Shown piece by piece: positions 42,487 to 52,100 of a stretch of DNA of 64,000 bases. How positions within the stretch are numbered: the first letter of the stretch is position 1; each line of letters begins with the position of its first letter. The notes beneath the pieces were generated by a model, which was not told the origin of the DNA, searched no databases, and worked only from the letters and a program-made list of their open reading frames with translations. This DNA is from Pseudomonas sp. 8Z (GTDB lineage Bacteria; Pseudomonadota; Gammaproteobacteria; Pseudomonadales; Pseudomonadaceae). The translations under genes and the position numbers were made by a program. Location of the stretch: contig NZ_LR733827.1 of NCBI RefSeq assembly GCF_902506535.1, positions 1,578,200 to 1,642,199 of the forward strand, read 5' to 3'.

Positions 42487-43359
42487 ATGAGCGACTCTCC
42501 CTACATCTTCGACATCTCCGGCGCCGCCAACTTCGAGCAACTGGTGATCGAGAATTCCTTCCACAAGCCGGTGTTGGTGGACTTCTGGGCCGACTGGTGC
42601 GCGCCGTGCAAGGCATTGATGCCGATGCTGGCGAAAATCACCGAGGAATATGCCGGTGAGTTGCTGCTGGCCAAGGTCAACTGCGATATCGAGCAGGACA
42701 TCGTCATGCGCTTCGGTATTCGCAGCCTGCCCACCGTAGTGCTGTTCAAGGACGGCCAGCCGGTCGACGGTTTTGCCGGCGCCCAGCCGGAAGCGGCAAT
42801 CCGCGAGATGCTCAAACCGCATGTCGCCGAGCCTGCGCCAGCCGCTGCCGACCCGCTGGAAGCCGCTCAAGCGCTGTTTACCGAGGGCCGTTTTGCCGAC
42901 GCCGAAGCGCTGCTCAAGCAAGTACTGAGCGAGAACAATGAGAACGCCGCCGCGCTGATTCTCTACGCACGCTGCCTGGCCGAGCGCGGCGAGTTGGGCG
43001 AAGCCGAAGCGGTACTCAACGCCGTCAAGGGCGACGAACATAAACAGGCACTGGCTGGCGCCAAGGCGCAACTGACCTTTCTGCGCCAAGCCGCCGACCT
43101 GCCGGACGCCGCCACGCTGAAGAGTCGCCTGGCGCAGAATGCCGAGGACGACGAAGCGGTCTATCAGCTCGCCGTGCAGCAACTGGCGCGCCAGCAGTAC
43201 GAAGCCGCGCTGGACGCCCTGCTCAAACTGTTCGTGCGTAACCGTAGCTATGAGGAAGGTCTGCCGCACAAGACCCTGCTGCAAGTCTTCGACCTGCTTG
43301 GCAACGACCACCCGCTGGTCACCGCCTACCGCCGCAAGCTGTACCAGGCGATTTACTGA
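42487..43359 (+). CDS. cnoX: CnoX/YbbN-type thioredoxin-TPR chaperone
   Basis: The 290-residue protein has an N-terminal thioredoxin domain (residues 1 to about 110) and a C-terminal TPR-like part. The active-site motif is WCAPC in DFWADWCAPCKALMPML, so it can be redox-active. It likely protects proteins under oxidative stress and hands them to GroEL. The ATG at 42487 gives the standard start MSDSPYIFDISGAANFE; a longer frame reaches back to 42178 with no domain. A REP palindrome lies just upstream. Confidence 0.9.
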   Translation: MSDSPYIFDISGAANFEQLVIENSFHKPVLVDFWADWCAPCKALMPMLAKITEEYAGELLLAKVNCDIEQDIVMRFGIRSLPTVVLFKDGQPVDGFAGAQPEAAIREMLKPHVAEPAPAAADPLEAAQALFTEGRFADAEALLKQVLSENNENAAALILYARCLAERGELGEAEAVLNAVKGDEHKQALAGAKAQLTFLRQAADLPDAATLKSRLAQNAEDDEAVYQLAVQQLARQQYEAALDALLKLFVRNRSYEEGLPHKTLLQVFDLLGNDHPLVTAYRRKLYQAIY

Positions 43360-43664
43360 CCAAGCAGCGACAAGCAAGAGCAGTGGGATGCCACGAGCGA
43401 GCGAAGCGGAGCCTCGGTCGCTCGTAGCAAATAGTCCTCCGGGCCATACCGGCTCACAGCCAATACGCCCTGCACAGTGAATGGGGCGTCGCCAAAGTGC
43501 CGCACAATGACGCAAATCCATACTTAGCAAGTGCGGCCTTTGCCGTTACACTGCGCGGCCTTTTCGGCGGTCGTCTGGCCGCCTGCGCTGCCCCTGCCTG
43601 AGTGGGGCTTCTCGGTTGAACCTGTTCAGCCAGTCGCTATCCTGACCCCTACGAGGACAAGCCG
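43360..43664. other. gap between cnoX and the SUI1 gene
   Basis: It holds an 8-base-pair inverted repeat, ACGAGCGA (43393-43400) and TCGCTCGT (43418-43425), a possible transcript end without a T-run, and the promoter of the next gene. No gene is supported. Confidence 0.5.
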
Positions 43665-44036
43665 GTGGTCAAGAAAGCCTCTTCATTTTCCGCCTTGAGC
43701 GGTCTCGTCTACTCCACCGATGGCGGTCGCCATTGCCCGGATTGCAACCAGCCGGTGGATGCCTGCATCTGCAAACAGACGCGCATCCCCGAGGGCGATG
43801 GCATTGCCCGCGTACGCCGTGAAACCAAGGGCCGTGGCGGCAAGACCGTTACCACCGTGAGTGGCGTGCCGCTGGCCGAGGAGCCGCTCAAGGAACTGGC
43901 CAGCGCGCTGAAAAAGCGCTGCGGCACCGGCGGTGCGCTCAAGGACGGAGTCATCGAGATCCAGGGCGATCACGTCGAGCTGCTGCTCGCCGAACTGAGC
44001 AAACGCGGCTTTACCGCGAAGAAGTCCGGCGGCTGA
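43665..44036 (+). CDS. yciH: SUI1/YciH-family translation factor
   Basis: The 123-residue protein has a CPDCNQPVDACICK zinc-like element after the start and the SUI1 core GRGGKTVTTVSGVPL, KKRCGTGGALKDGVIEIQGD and ELLLAELSKRGFTAKK. It is probably an IF1/eIF1-like factor that tunes initiation-codon choice. The start is GTG (GTGGTCAAG) after GAGGACAA. It lies 120 bases before speA, an order I recall from P. aeruginosa. Confidence 0.92.
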   Translation: MVKKASSFSALSGLVYSTDGGRHCPDCNQPVDACICKQTRIPEGDGIARVRRETKGRGGKTVTTVSGVPLAEEPLKELASALKKRCGTGGALKDGVIEIQGDHVELLLAELSKRGFTAKKSGG

Positions 44037-44156
44037 AACGTCCTTTTCTAAACTTCGATGAGGCTTGCGCGGTCAACCGCCGAGCAAACGTCATCCTGCT
44101 TTCATAATTTTTAAACTGGCCACCCGCAAGGTCAGGCTTTCTCATGGGAGAACCCG

Positions 44157-46070
44157 ATGTCCGCACGACGCACCCGCAAAGACGACGGCAGCCAGTGGAC
44201 CGTAGCCGATAGCCGCAGTGTCTATGGCATTCGCCACTGGGGGGCTGGCTATTTCTCGATCAATGATGCCGGTCGCGTCGAGGTGCGCCCCAACGGCCCG
44301 GACAGCCAGCCCATCGACCTCAGCCAGCAGGTCGAGGAGCTGCGTCAGAGCGGCCTGTCGCTGCCGCTTTTGGTGCGCTTCCCGGACATCCTGCAAGACC
44401 GCGTGCGGCGCCTGACCGGCGCCTTCGACACCAGTATCGAGCGCCTGGAATACCAGAGCCGCTACACCGCGCTGTATCCGATCAAGGTCAACCAGCAGGA
44501 GGCGGTGATCGACAACATCATCGCCACGCAGAACGTCTCCATCGGCCTCGAAGCCGGCTCCAAGCCCGAGCTGCTGGCCGTGCTGGCGCTGGCGCCCAAG
44601 GGCGGCACCATCGTCTGCAACGGCTACAAGGATCGCGAGTTCATCCGCCTGGCGCTGGTGGGGCAGAAGCTCGGCCACAACGTGTTCATCGTCATCGAGA
44701 AAGAGTCGGAAGTCGCTCTGGTGATCGAGGAAGCGGCCGAGCTCAAGGTCGCCCCGCAGATCGGCCTGCGCGTGCGCCTGTCTTCGCTGGCATCTTCCAA
44801 GTGGGCCGACACCGGTGGCGAGAAGTCCAAGTTCGGCCTGTCCGCCGCGCAACTTCTCTCGGTGGTCGAGCGCTTCCGCGCCGCCGGGCTGGATCAGGGC
44901 ATCCGCCTGCTGCACTTCCACATGGGCTCGCAGATCGCCAACATCGCCGACTACCGCAAGGGCTTTCGCGAGGCCATCCGTTACTACGGCGAGCTGCGCG
45001 CCATGGGCTTGCCGGTCGACCACATCGACGTCGGCGGCGGCCTCGGCGTGGACTACGACGGCACCCATTCGCGCAATGCCAGCTCGATCAACTACGACAT
45101 GCAGGACTACGCCGATGCCGTAGTCGACATGCTCAAGGAATTCTGCGACCGCCAGGAAATCCCCCATCCGCACATTTTCTCCGAGAGCGGCCGGGCGATG
45201 ACCGCGCACCACGCCGTGCTGCTGGTGCAGGTCACCGACGTCGAGCGGCACAACGACAAGGTGCCGGAGATCGACCAGGAGGTAGAACAGCCGGAGGTGT
45301 TGCGCTGGCTGATCGAACTGCTCGACGACAGTGACCCGGAAATGGTCGCCGAAACCTACTGGCGCGCCACCCACTACATCGAGGAAGTGGCCGCGCAGTA
45401 TTCGGCCGGCAAGCTGAGCCTGGCGCAGAAGGCGCTGGCCGAGCAGTGCTACTTCGCCATCTGCCGCCGCCTGTACAACCAGCTCAAGGCGCGTCAGCGC
45501 TCGCACCGAGCGGTGCTCGACGAGCTCAACGACAAGCTGGCCGACAAGTACATCTGCAACTTCTCGGTGTTCCAGAGCCTGCCGGACACCTGGGCCATCG
45601 GCCAGATCCTGCCGATCCTGCCGCTGTCGCGCCTGGACGAGGAGCCGCTGCGCCGCGCCGTGTTGCAGGATCTGACCTGCGACTCGGACGGCAAGATCCG
45701 CCAGTACGTCGACGAGCAGTCCATCGAGACCAGCCTGCCGGTGCACGAGGTGCGCGAGGGAGAGGACTACGTGCTGGGCATCTTCCTGGTCGGCGCTTAT
45801 CAGGAAATCCTCGGCGACATGCATAACCTGTTCGGCGACACCGACTCGGTGAACATCTTCCAGAGTGCCGACGGCCGAGTGCTGCACTCGGGCATCGAAA
45901 CCCACGACACCATCGAAGACATGCTGCGCTACGTGCACCTGTCGCCCGAGGAGCTGATGACCCACTACCGCGACAAGGTCGCCGGGGCCAAGATCAGCGC
46001 GCGCGAGCGCACCCAGTTCCTCGATGCGCTGCGTCTGGGCCTGACTCGCTCGTCTTACCTGTCGTCGTGA
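44157..46070 (+). CDS. speA: biosynthetic arginine decarboxylase
   Basis: It converts arginine to agmatine for putrescine and spermidine. The 637-residue protein has the PLP Lys in YTALYPIKVNQQEAVI, the substrate/PLP region FHMGSQIANIADYRKGF, VDHIDVGGGLGVDYDG, and FSESGRAMTAHHAVLL. GGGAGA precedes the ATG. It stands alone as a transcription unit ahead of the convergent hairpin at 46084. An opposite-strand frame covering it is a shadow. Confidence 0.97.
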   Translation: MSARRTRKDDGSQWTVADSRSVYGIRHWGAGYFSINDAGRVEVRPNGPDSQPIDLSQQVEELRQSGLSLPLLVRFPDILQDRVRRLTGAFDTSIERLEYQSRYTALYPIKVNQQEAVIDNIIATQNVSIGLEAGSKPELLAVLALAPKGGTIVCNGYKDREFIRLALVGQKLGHNVFIVIEKESEVALVIEEAAELKVAPQIGLRVRLSSLASSKWADTGGEKSKFGLSAAQLLSVVERFRAAGLDQGIRLLHFHMGSQIANIADYRKGFREAIRYYGELRAMGLPVDHIDVGGGLGVDYDGTHSRNASSINYDMQDYADAVVDMLKEFCDRQEIPHPHIFSESGRAMTAHHAVLLVQVTDVERHNDKVPEIDQEVEQPEVLRWLIELLDDSDPEMVAETYWRATHYIEEVAAQYSAGKLSLAQKALAEQCYFAICRRLYNQLKARQRSHRAVLDELNDKLADKYICNFSVFQSLPDTWAIGQILPILPLSRLDEEPLRRAVLQDLTCDSDGKIRQYVDEQSIETSLPVHEVREGEDYVLGIFLVGAYQEILGDMHNLFGDTDSVNIFQSADGRVLHSGIETHDTIEDMLRYVHLSPEELMTHYRDKVAGAKISARERTQFLDALRLGLTRSSYLSS

Positions 46071-46083
46071 GACCTCGTTGCGG

Positions 46084-46107
46084 GCGCCTCAGTGCACGCT
46101 GAGGCGC
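46084..46107. terminator. bidirectional hairpin between speA and the DUF2214 gene
   Basis: GCGCCTCAG (46084-46092) and CTGAGGCGC (46099-46107) form a perfect 9-base-pair stem over a 6-base loop in the gap between two convergent genes. No T-run follows on the plus strand, so it may be a weak terminator or a transcript-end structure. Confidence 0.55.
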
Positions 46108-46117
46108 TCGCAAAGGC

Positions 46118-46573
46118 TCAGCCAATCACGCCGTAGCCACGCGCCATCAGCACGGCCAGCAGTGGCATCACCAGCAACAGCAGCAACTCAAGGCGGATGC
46201 ACCAGGTCACCAGGCGTACCTGGCGCGGGCTGGGCGTGGGCGCCTGGCCGGCCTGCAGGGTGTTGCGCCAGTTGAAGAACACCCAGGTCGGCAGGATCGA
46301 CAGCAGGGTAATCAGGATGAACAGGCCGACCTTGGCGTGGAACAGACCGTTGCCCAGGTAGTAGGCGGCGCCCTTGCCGAACCACAGCACCCGCGCCACG
46401 CCTGTCAGCAACACCACACCGGCGCAGATGCCGTAGGCGATGTCGGTGATCATCAGGCTGCGTGCGCGCGAGATGTCCAGTGGCGCCTTGAACAGCACGT
46501 GCTCAATGCTGAGCAGGGCGAACAGGACGAAGATCGCGATGAAGTGCAGGTAAGCGAAGAAGGCCGTGGCCAT
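46118..46573 (-). CDS. DUF2214 membrane protein
   Basis: The 151-residue protein has four hydrophobic segments (AYLHFIAIFVLFALLSIEHV, IAYGICAGVVLLTGVARV, AKVGLFILITLLSILPTWVF, LELLLLLVMPLLAVLMARGY), with the family's His and Lys residues in the loops (the first segment includes LHF and IEHVLFK). The function is unknown. It lies 23 bases downstream of a diguanylate cyclase and is convergent with speA. Confidence 0.85.
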   Translation of the reverse strand: MATAFFAYLHFIAIFVLFALLSIEHVLFKAPLDISRARSLMITDIAYGICAGVVLLTGVARVLWFGKGAAYYLGNGLFHAKVGLFILITLLSILPTWVFFNWRNTLQAGQAPTPSPRQVRLVTWCIRLELLLLLVMPLLAVLMARGYGVIG

Positions 46574-46596
46574 GTGGGCTCCTGAGTCGAGGCTGT

Positions 46597-47625
46597 TCAG
46601 GTGGCCAGTTCGCTGCGGTTGCGACCGCCGTTCTTGGCACGATACAGCGCCTGGTCGGCGCGCTTGAGAGCATCGCCACTGTCTTCGCCGCTGTCCAGCA
46701 GGGTGCAGCCAAGGCTGACGGTCTGCTGCAGTTCGGCGTCGTCGAGGGTGATCGGCAGTTCGGCGATGGCCAGGCGAACGCGCTCGGCGATCTGCAGCAA
46801 CTCCTTGGCTCCATGCACCTGGGTGAGGATGACGAATTCCTCGCCGCCGTTACGCGTCACCACGTCCTGCGGCCTGACCGCCGCACTCATGCGTCTGGCG
46901 CTCTCCCACAGCACACGGTCGCCGCCATCGTGGCCGTGGCGGTCGTTGACCTGCTTGAAGTGATCGAGGTCGCAGTAGATCAGCCCCAGGTGCAGGCCGC
47001 TGCGTTCGGCGGCCGCTCTCTGCAGGGGCAGAAAGTGCAGCAGCCCGGCGCGATTCCACAGTTGGGTCAGTGGGTCGAGCATGCCTTTGCGCTGTTCGCG
47101 GTCGAGGGCGTCGCGCAGTTCCTGCGCCTGCTGCGAGCTGTGCTGCAGACGCAGATAGCCTTCGGCCAGGTAAGCCAGATCGCGTAGCTGACATTTCTGC
47201 CGGGCATTGAGTCGTCGCACGTGCGGGTCTGCCAGGCACAGGGTGCCCAGCGGCATGCCGCTGACGTCGTGCAGTGGCCAGCCGGCGTAGAAGCGCGCGC
47301 CGGGGTTGCTCTTGGCCAGGTCGGTGTCGGCGAAGCGCGAATCCGTCTCGCTGTCCTCGATGAGCAGCGGCATGTCGGCCAGTACCGCATAGGAGCAATA
47401 GGAGATGTCGCGGGAAGTCTCTGCCACGTCCAGACCCTGGCGACTCTTGAACCACTGGCGGTCGCGGTCGACCAGGCTGATCAGCGCGGTTTTCACGCCG
47501 AATAGTTCGCGCGCCAGACGGGTGATCGCGTCCAGGCAGGGATCGGCGGGCGTGTCGAGCACTTCCAGGCGATCCAGGGCTGCCTGGCGTTCGGCTTCAT
47601 TCGCGGGTACGGGCACGCTGAGCAT
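46597..47625 (-). CDS. GAF-GGDEF diguanylate cyclase
   Basis: The 342-residue protein has an N-terminal GAF domain (residues 20 to about 170; VKTALISLVDRDRQWFKSRQ, GLDVAETSRDISYCSYAVLA) and a GGDEF domain with the active site GGEEF in TRNGGEEFVILTQ. An RPQD I-site lies five residues before it, so product inhibition is likely. It is separate from the Wsp cyclase and should answer a cytosolic signal through GAF. The start overlaps the MATE gene end by 29 bases. Confidence 0.92.
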   Translation of the reverse strand: MLSVPVPANEAERQAALDRLEVLDTPADPCLDAITRLARELFGVKTALISLVDRDRQWFKSRQGLDVAETSRDISYCSYAVLADMPLLIEDSETDSRFADTDLAKSNPGARFYAGWPLHDVSGMPLGTLCLADPHVRRLNARQKCQLRDLAYLAEGYLRLQHSSQQAQELRDALDREQRKGMLDPLTQLWNRAGLLHFLPLQRAAAERSGLHLGLIYCDLDHFKQVNDRHGHDGGDRVLWESARRMSAAVRPQDVVTRNGGEEFVILTQVHGAKELLQIAERVRLAIAELPITLDDAELQQTVSLGCTLLDSGEDSGDALKRADQALYRAKNGGRNRSELAT

Positions 47626-48985
47626 GGGCGATCTCTCCTTCTGCTGGCGGGGGGAGCCACAGGTCGCGGTGACTCAAAACCCAAGCATAGCCAGCCAATA
47701 CCAGACTTCGCAGGCTCATGAAGGCGAGAAAGGCCAGCCACAGGCCTTGATTGCCCAAGCCTTGCAGCAGCCACGCCAGGGGTAGGCTCAGCACCAGGGC
47801 GATGAGCATGGCATCGCGCATCTCACGGGCGCGGGTGGCGCCGATGAACAGGCCATCGAGCAGATAACTCCAGACGGCCAGTAATGGCAGCACGGCCAGG
47901 TAAGGCAGAAATTGTCCTGCCAATTCGCGCACCTCGGCGATATCGGTCAGCAGTGCCACGAACGCATGCCCGCCGACTAGGAAGAACAAGGCGAAGCAGG
48001 CGCTGGCCAGCACCGACCAGGTGCCGGCCACCAGCAACGCGCGGCGCAAGGCGGTGCGGTCACGCGCGCCGAGGGCATGCCCGCACAGCGCCTCGACGGC
48101 ATGGGCCAGGCCGTCCAGGGCGTAGGCGGTCAGGGTCAGGCCGTTGAGCAACAGGGCATTGGCCGCCACGGTGGTATCGCCCAGACGCGTGCCCTGCACG
48201 GTGATCAGGAAGAACACCAGTTGCAGGGCCAGGGTGCGGATGAAGATGTCGCGGTTGACCGCCAACAGCGGCCGCCAGTTACTCCAGCGGCGCAGCGCGG
48301 TCAGGTCGAGCTGGCCGGGGTAGCGCGCCAGCGCGCCGCGAGTCAGCCACAAGCCGATTAGCGCGCCGCTCCATTCGGCGATCACCGAGGCCCAGGCCGC
48401 ACCTGCCACACCCCATTCCAGGCCGAGCACGAACAGCAGATCCAGCGTCACGTTGAGCAGATTAGCGGTGAGCAGAATGGCCAGCGGGCCGCGTGCGCTT
48501 TGCGTGCCGAGCAACCAGCCGATCAGCGCGTAAGTCGCCAGGCTGGCAGGCAAGCCGAACAGGCGGATCTGGAAATAGTCGCGGGCCAGTTGATCCAACT
48601 CGGCCGATGGCTGCATCAGACTCAGCGCCGCTGCGCTGAACGGCAGCGCCAGCACGCTTAGCAGCAAGGCGAGTAGTACCCCCAGACCGAGCCCCTGCAG
48701 CAGCACCTGACGCAGCGCGCCGCCATCCTCGCGGCCTGCAGCCTGGGCGGCGAAGCCGGTGCTGCCCATGCGCAGAAAACCCATGGCCCAGGTCAAAAGG
48801 GTGTAGAGGCTGCCGCCGACCGCCACTGCCGCCAGTTGGTGGGCGTGCGGCAGATGGCCGACCACGGCGGTATCGACCAGCGCCACCAGCGGCACCGAGA
48901 GGTTGGAGAGAATCATCGGCACGGCCAGTGCCCCGACCTTGCGTTGGGTCGGAGCGTGGCGCCAGGCATCGAGCAAGGCGGACAT
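47597..48985 (-). CDS. dinF: MATE-family exporter, DinF-like
   Basis: The 462-residue membrane protein has twelve hydrophobic segments and the DinF-type opening GALAVPMILSNLSVPLVALV, with DTAVVGHLPHAHQLAAVAVG. Members export cations, drugs or oxidised bile-like compounds in exchange for Na+ or H+. No substrate is shown. The ATG at 48985 gives MSALLDAWRHAPTQRKVGAL; one at 49018 adds 11 residues and has no better ribosome site. The end runs into the next cyclase gene. Confidence 0.88.
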   Translation of the reverse strand: MSALLDAWRHAPTQRKVGALAVPMILSNLSVPLVALVDTAVVGHLPHAHQLAAVAVGGSLYTLLTWAMGFLRMGSTGFAAQAAGREDGGALRQVLLQGLGLGVLLALLLSVLALPFSAAALSLMQPSAELDQLARDYFQIRLFGLPASLATYALIGWLLGTQSARGPLAILLTANLLNVTLDLLFVLGLEWGVAGAAWASVIAEWSGALIGLWLTRGALARYPGQLDLTALRRWSNWRPLLAVNRDIFIRTLALQLVFFLITVQGTRLGDTTVAANALLLNGLTLTAYALDGLAHAVEALCGHALGARDRTALRRALLVAGTWSVLASACFALFFLVGGHAFVALLTDIAEVRELAGQFLPYLAVLPLLAVWSYLLDGLFIGATRAREMRDAMLIALVLSLPLAWLLQGLGNQGLWLAFLAFMSLRSLVLAGYAWVLSHRDLWLPPPAEGEIAHAQRARTRE

Positions 48986-49134
48986 GAGGGGTTCCGGCAA
49001 AGCGCCGATTATAGGCACGAACGGCGCCTCGGCGGAGTGTGCCCGGCTTGGCGTATTCGTCGCCTGGCCGCCGCGGCCTGCACGGCGCTCGGCTATAGTA
49101 TGGTCCCCGCGCCCCCCTTCTACCGGAGCCCGTA

Positions 49135-52100
49135 ATGCCGAACAAAGGACTGCTTCTGGCCTTGGCCCTGAGCCTGCTTAGCGCCTGTGACTCATCCCAG
49201 TCGCCTGCCACCGTAACCGGGGCCCCGCCCGCTGCCGATCAGCCGCAGACGCCAAAGCCAGCGGTTGACCGTGATGCCCTGAGCAAACGCTACGCCAGTC
49301 GTGAACTGGAGGTGGTGGACGTTTCCGAAGTGCAGCTCGACGGTGCCAGCGCGCTGTCGGTGACCTTCTCCGTGCCACTTGATCCCGACCAACGCTTCGC
49401 CGAACGCCTGCATCTGGTCGACAGCAAGGCTGGCAAGGTCGACGGTGCCTGGGAGCTGACCGATAACCTCAACGAGCTGCGCCTGCGTCATCTGGAGCCC
49501 AAGCGCAAGCTGGTGCTGACCATCGATGCCGGGCTCAGGGCGATCAATGGCGGCAAGCTGGCTGCCGAGCATGTCAGCCGCTTCGAGACGCGTGATCTGC
49601 AGGCCAGCGTCGGCTTCGCCAGCCGTGGTTCGTTATTGCCGACACGACTGGCTGAAGGTCTGCCGGTGATTGCGTTGAACGTCGACAAGGTCAACGTCGA
49701 GTTCTTCCGCATCAAGCCTGAGTCCTTGCCGCGCTTCCTCGCGCGCTGGGGCCGCGCCAGCAACCTCGATACCTGGGAGGCGCGCGAGCTGCTGCCAATG
49801 GCAGACCTGGTCTATGGCGGGCGCTTCGACCTCAACCCGGCGCGCAACACCCGTGAAACCGTGCTGCTGCCCATCGCCGGACTGGAGCCGTTCAAACAGC
49901 CCGGCGTGTACCTGGCGGTAATGCGTGAGGCTGGTAGTTACAGCTATTCGCAACCGGCCACGCTGTTTTCGCTCAGCGATATTGGCCTGTCGGCGCACCG
50001 CTATCGTGATCGTCTGGATGTTTTCACCCAGGCGCTGGAGGGCGGCAAGGCGCAGTCTGGCGTGCAACTCGAATTACTCGATGCCGAGGGCGCGCTATTG
50101 GCTGAAGGTGAGACGGATTCGACCGGTCATGCGCAGTTGCCTCTGCCCGCCAAGGCCGAGGTTTTGCTGGCCAAGCAGGATGAGCAGACCAGCCTGCTGC
50201 GTCTGAATGCGCCTGCGCTGGATCTGGCCGAATTCGATATCACCGGGCCGAGCGCCAGCGCGCTGCAGTTGTTCGTGTTCGGCCCGCGCGACCTCTATCG
50301 CCCAGGCGAGACCGTGCTGCTCAATGCGCTGCTGCGCGATGCCGACGGCAAGGCGGTCAAGGCCCAGCCGGTCAATGTCGAGGTGCGCCGCCCGGATGAG
50401 CAGGTCAGCCGCAAGTTCGTCTGGAACACCGATGCTCAAGGCCTCTATCAATATCAATTGGCGTTGGCCGATGAGGCGCCGACCGGGCGCTGGCAACTGC
50501 TGCTCGATCTGGGTGACGGCAATCCACAGGTTTACGAATTTCTCGTCGAGGACTTTCTGCCCGAGCGCATGGCGCTGGAACTCAACGGTCAGGACCGCCC
50601 CATCGCACCGAGTGCCGAGGCCCGTTTCAGTGTGACCGGGCGTTATCTCTACGGTGCCCCGGCGGCCGGCAATCGCCTGTCCGGGCAGCTTTATGTCAGG
50701 CCGCTGCGTGAGGCGGTGGCGAGCCTGCCGGGCTATCAGTTCGGCGATATCACCGAAGCCGATTTGACCCAGGAGCTGGAACTGGCCGAGCAGAGCCTGG
50801 ATGATCAGGGCCGTGCCACCATTACCCCGGAAAATCGCTGGGGCGATGCCCGCTCGCCGTTGCGCCTGATCCTGCAGGCCAGCTTGCAGGAGTCCGCCGG
50901 GCGGCCCATCACCCGCCGGGTGATTCAGCCGGTATGGCCGGCCGAGCGGTTGCCGGGTGTGCGTGGGTTGTTCGATGGCGAGGAAGTCGATGCCGACAGT
51001 CTGGCCGAGTTCGAGGTGCTGGTGGCCGATGCCGAGGGCAACAAGCTGGCCGCCGATAACCTCAGCGTGCGCCTGGTGCGTGAACGGCGCGATTACTTCT
51101 GGAGCTTCTCCGACGGCGAAGGCTGGCGCCACAACTACACCGAGAAATACCTCACCCTCAGCGATGAGCCGCTCAAGGTTGCGGCGGGGGGCACGGCCAA
51201 GGTCAGCTTCCCGGTGGAGTGGGGGCCATACCGCGTCGAGGTGGTGGACAACCAGACCGGCCTGGTCAGCAGCCTGCGTTTCTGGGCCGGCTACCGCTGG
51301 CAGGACAATGCCGATGGCGGCGCGGTGCGCCCTGATCAGGTCAAGCTGGCGCTGGACAAACCCGCCTACGCCGCTGGCGACGTGGCCAAGATTACCGTTA
51401 CCCCGCCGACGGCCGGCAGTGGTTACCTGCTGCTGGAGTCCAGCGATGGCCCGCTGTGGTGGCAGGAAATCAGCGTGCCTGCCGAGGGTGAAACCTTCGA
51501 GCTGCCCATCGACGCGAAGTGGGCGCGGCATGACCTGTACCTCAGCGCCCTGGTGATTCGCCCCGGCGAGCGCAAGGCGCAGGTCACGCCCAAGCGCGCG
51601 GTCGGCCTGCTGCACCTGCCGCTGGATCGCGCGCCGCGCAAGCTGGCGGTGAGCCTGCAGGCGCCTGAGAAGATGCGGCCCAAGCAACCGCTGAAGGTCA
51701 AGGTCGTGGCGCGCAATGCCGACGGCAGCATCCCCGACAAGGTGCATGTGCTGGTTGCGGCGGTGGACGTGGGCATCCTCAACATCACCGACTTCGCCAC
51801 GCCCGATCCCTTTGCCAGCTTCTTTGGGCGCAAGGGCTATGGCGCCGATCAAATGGATATCTACGGGCAACTGATCGAAGCTCAGGGCCGCGTCGCCAGT
51901 CTGGCCTTTGGTGGTGATGCCGGGCTCGAAGCCGGCGGCAAGCGCCCGGATACCAGTGTGTTGATCGTCGCCCAGCAAAGCGATGCACTGCAGTTGAACG
52001 CGCAGGGTGAGGGCGAAGTGAGCCTGGATATTCCCGACTTCAACGGCGAGTTGCGCCTGATGGCGCAGGCCTGGAGCGACGAGCGTTTCGGCATGGCCGA

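Noticed and set aside
44142..45965. 607-residue minus-strand frame opposite speA
   Set aside because: It is Gln/His/Asp-rich in the way shadow frames are, and the plus strand encodes an unmistakable arginine decarboxylase.
46084..46107. strong bidirectional terminator after speA
   Set aside because: The 9-base-pair stem is clear but lacks a T-run on either side, so it is listed at reduced confidence rather than as a firm terminator.
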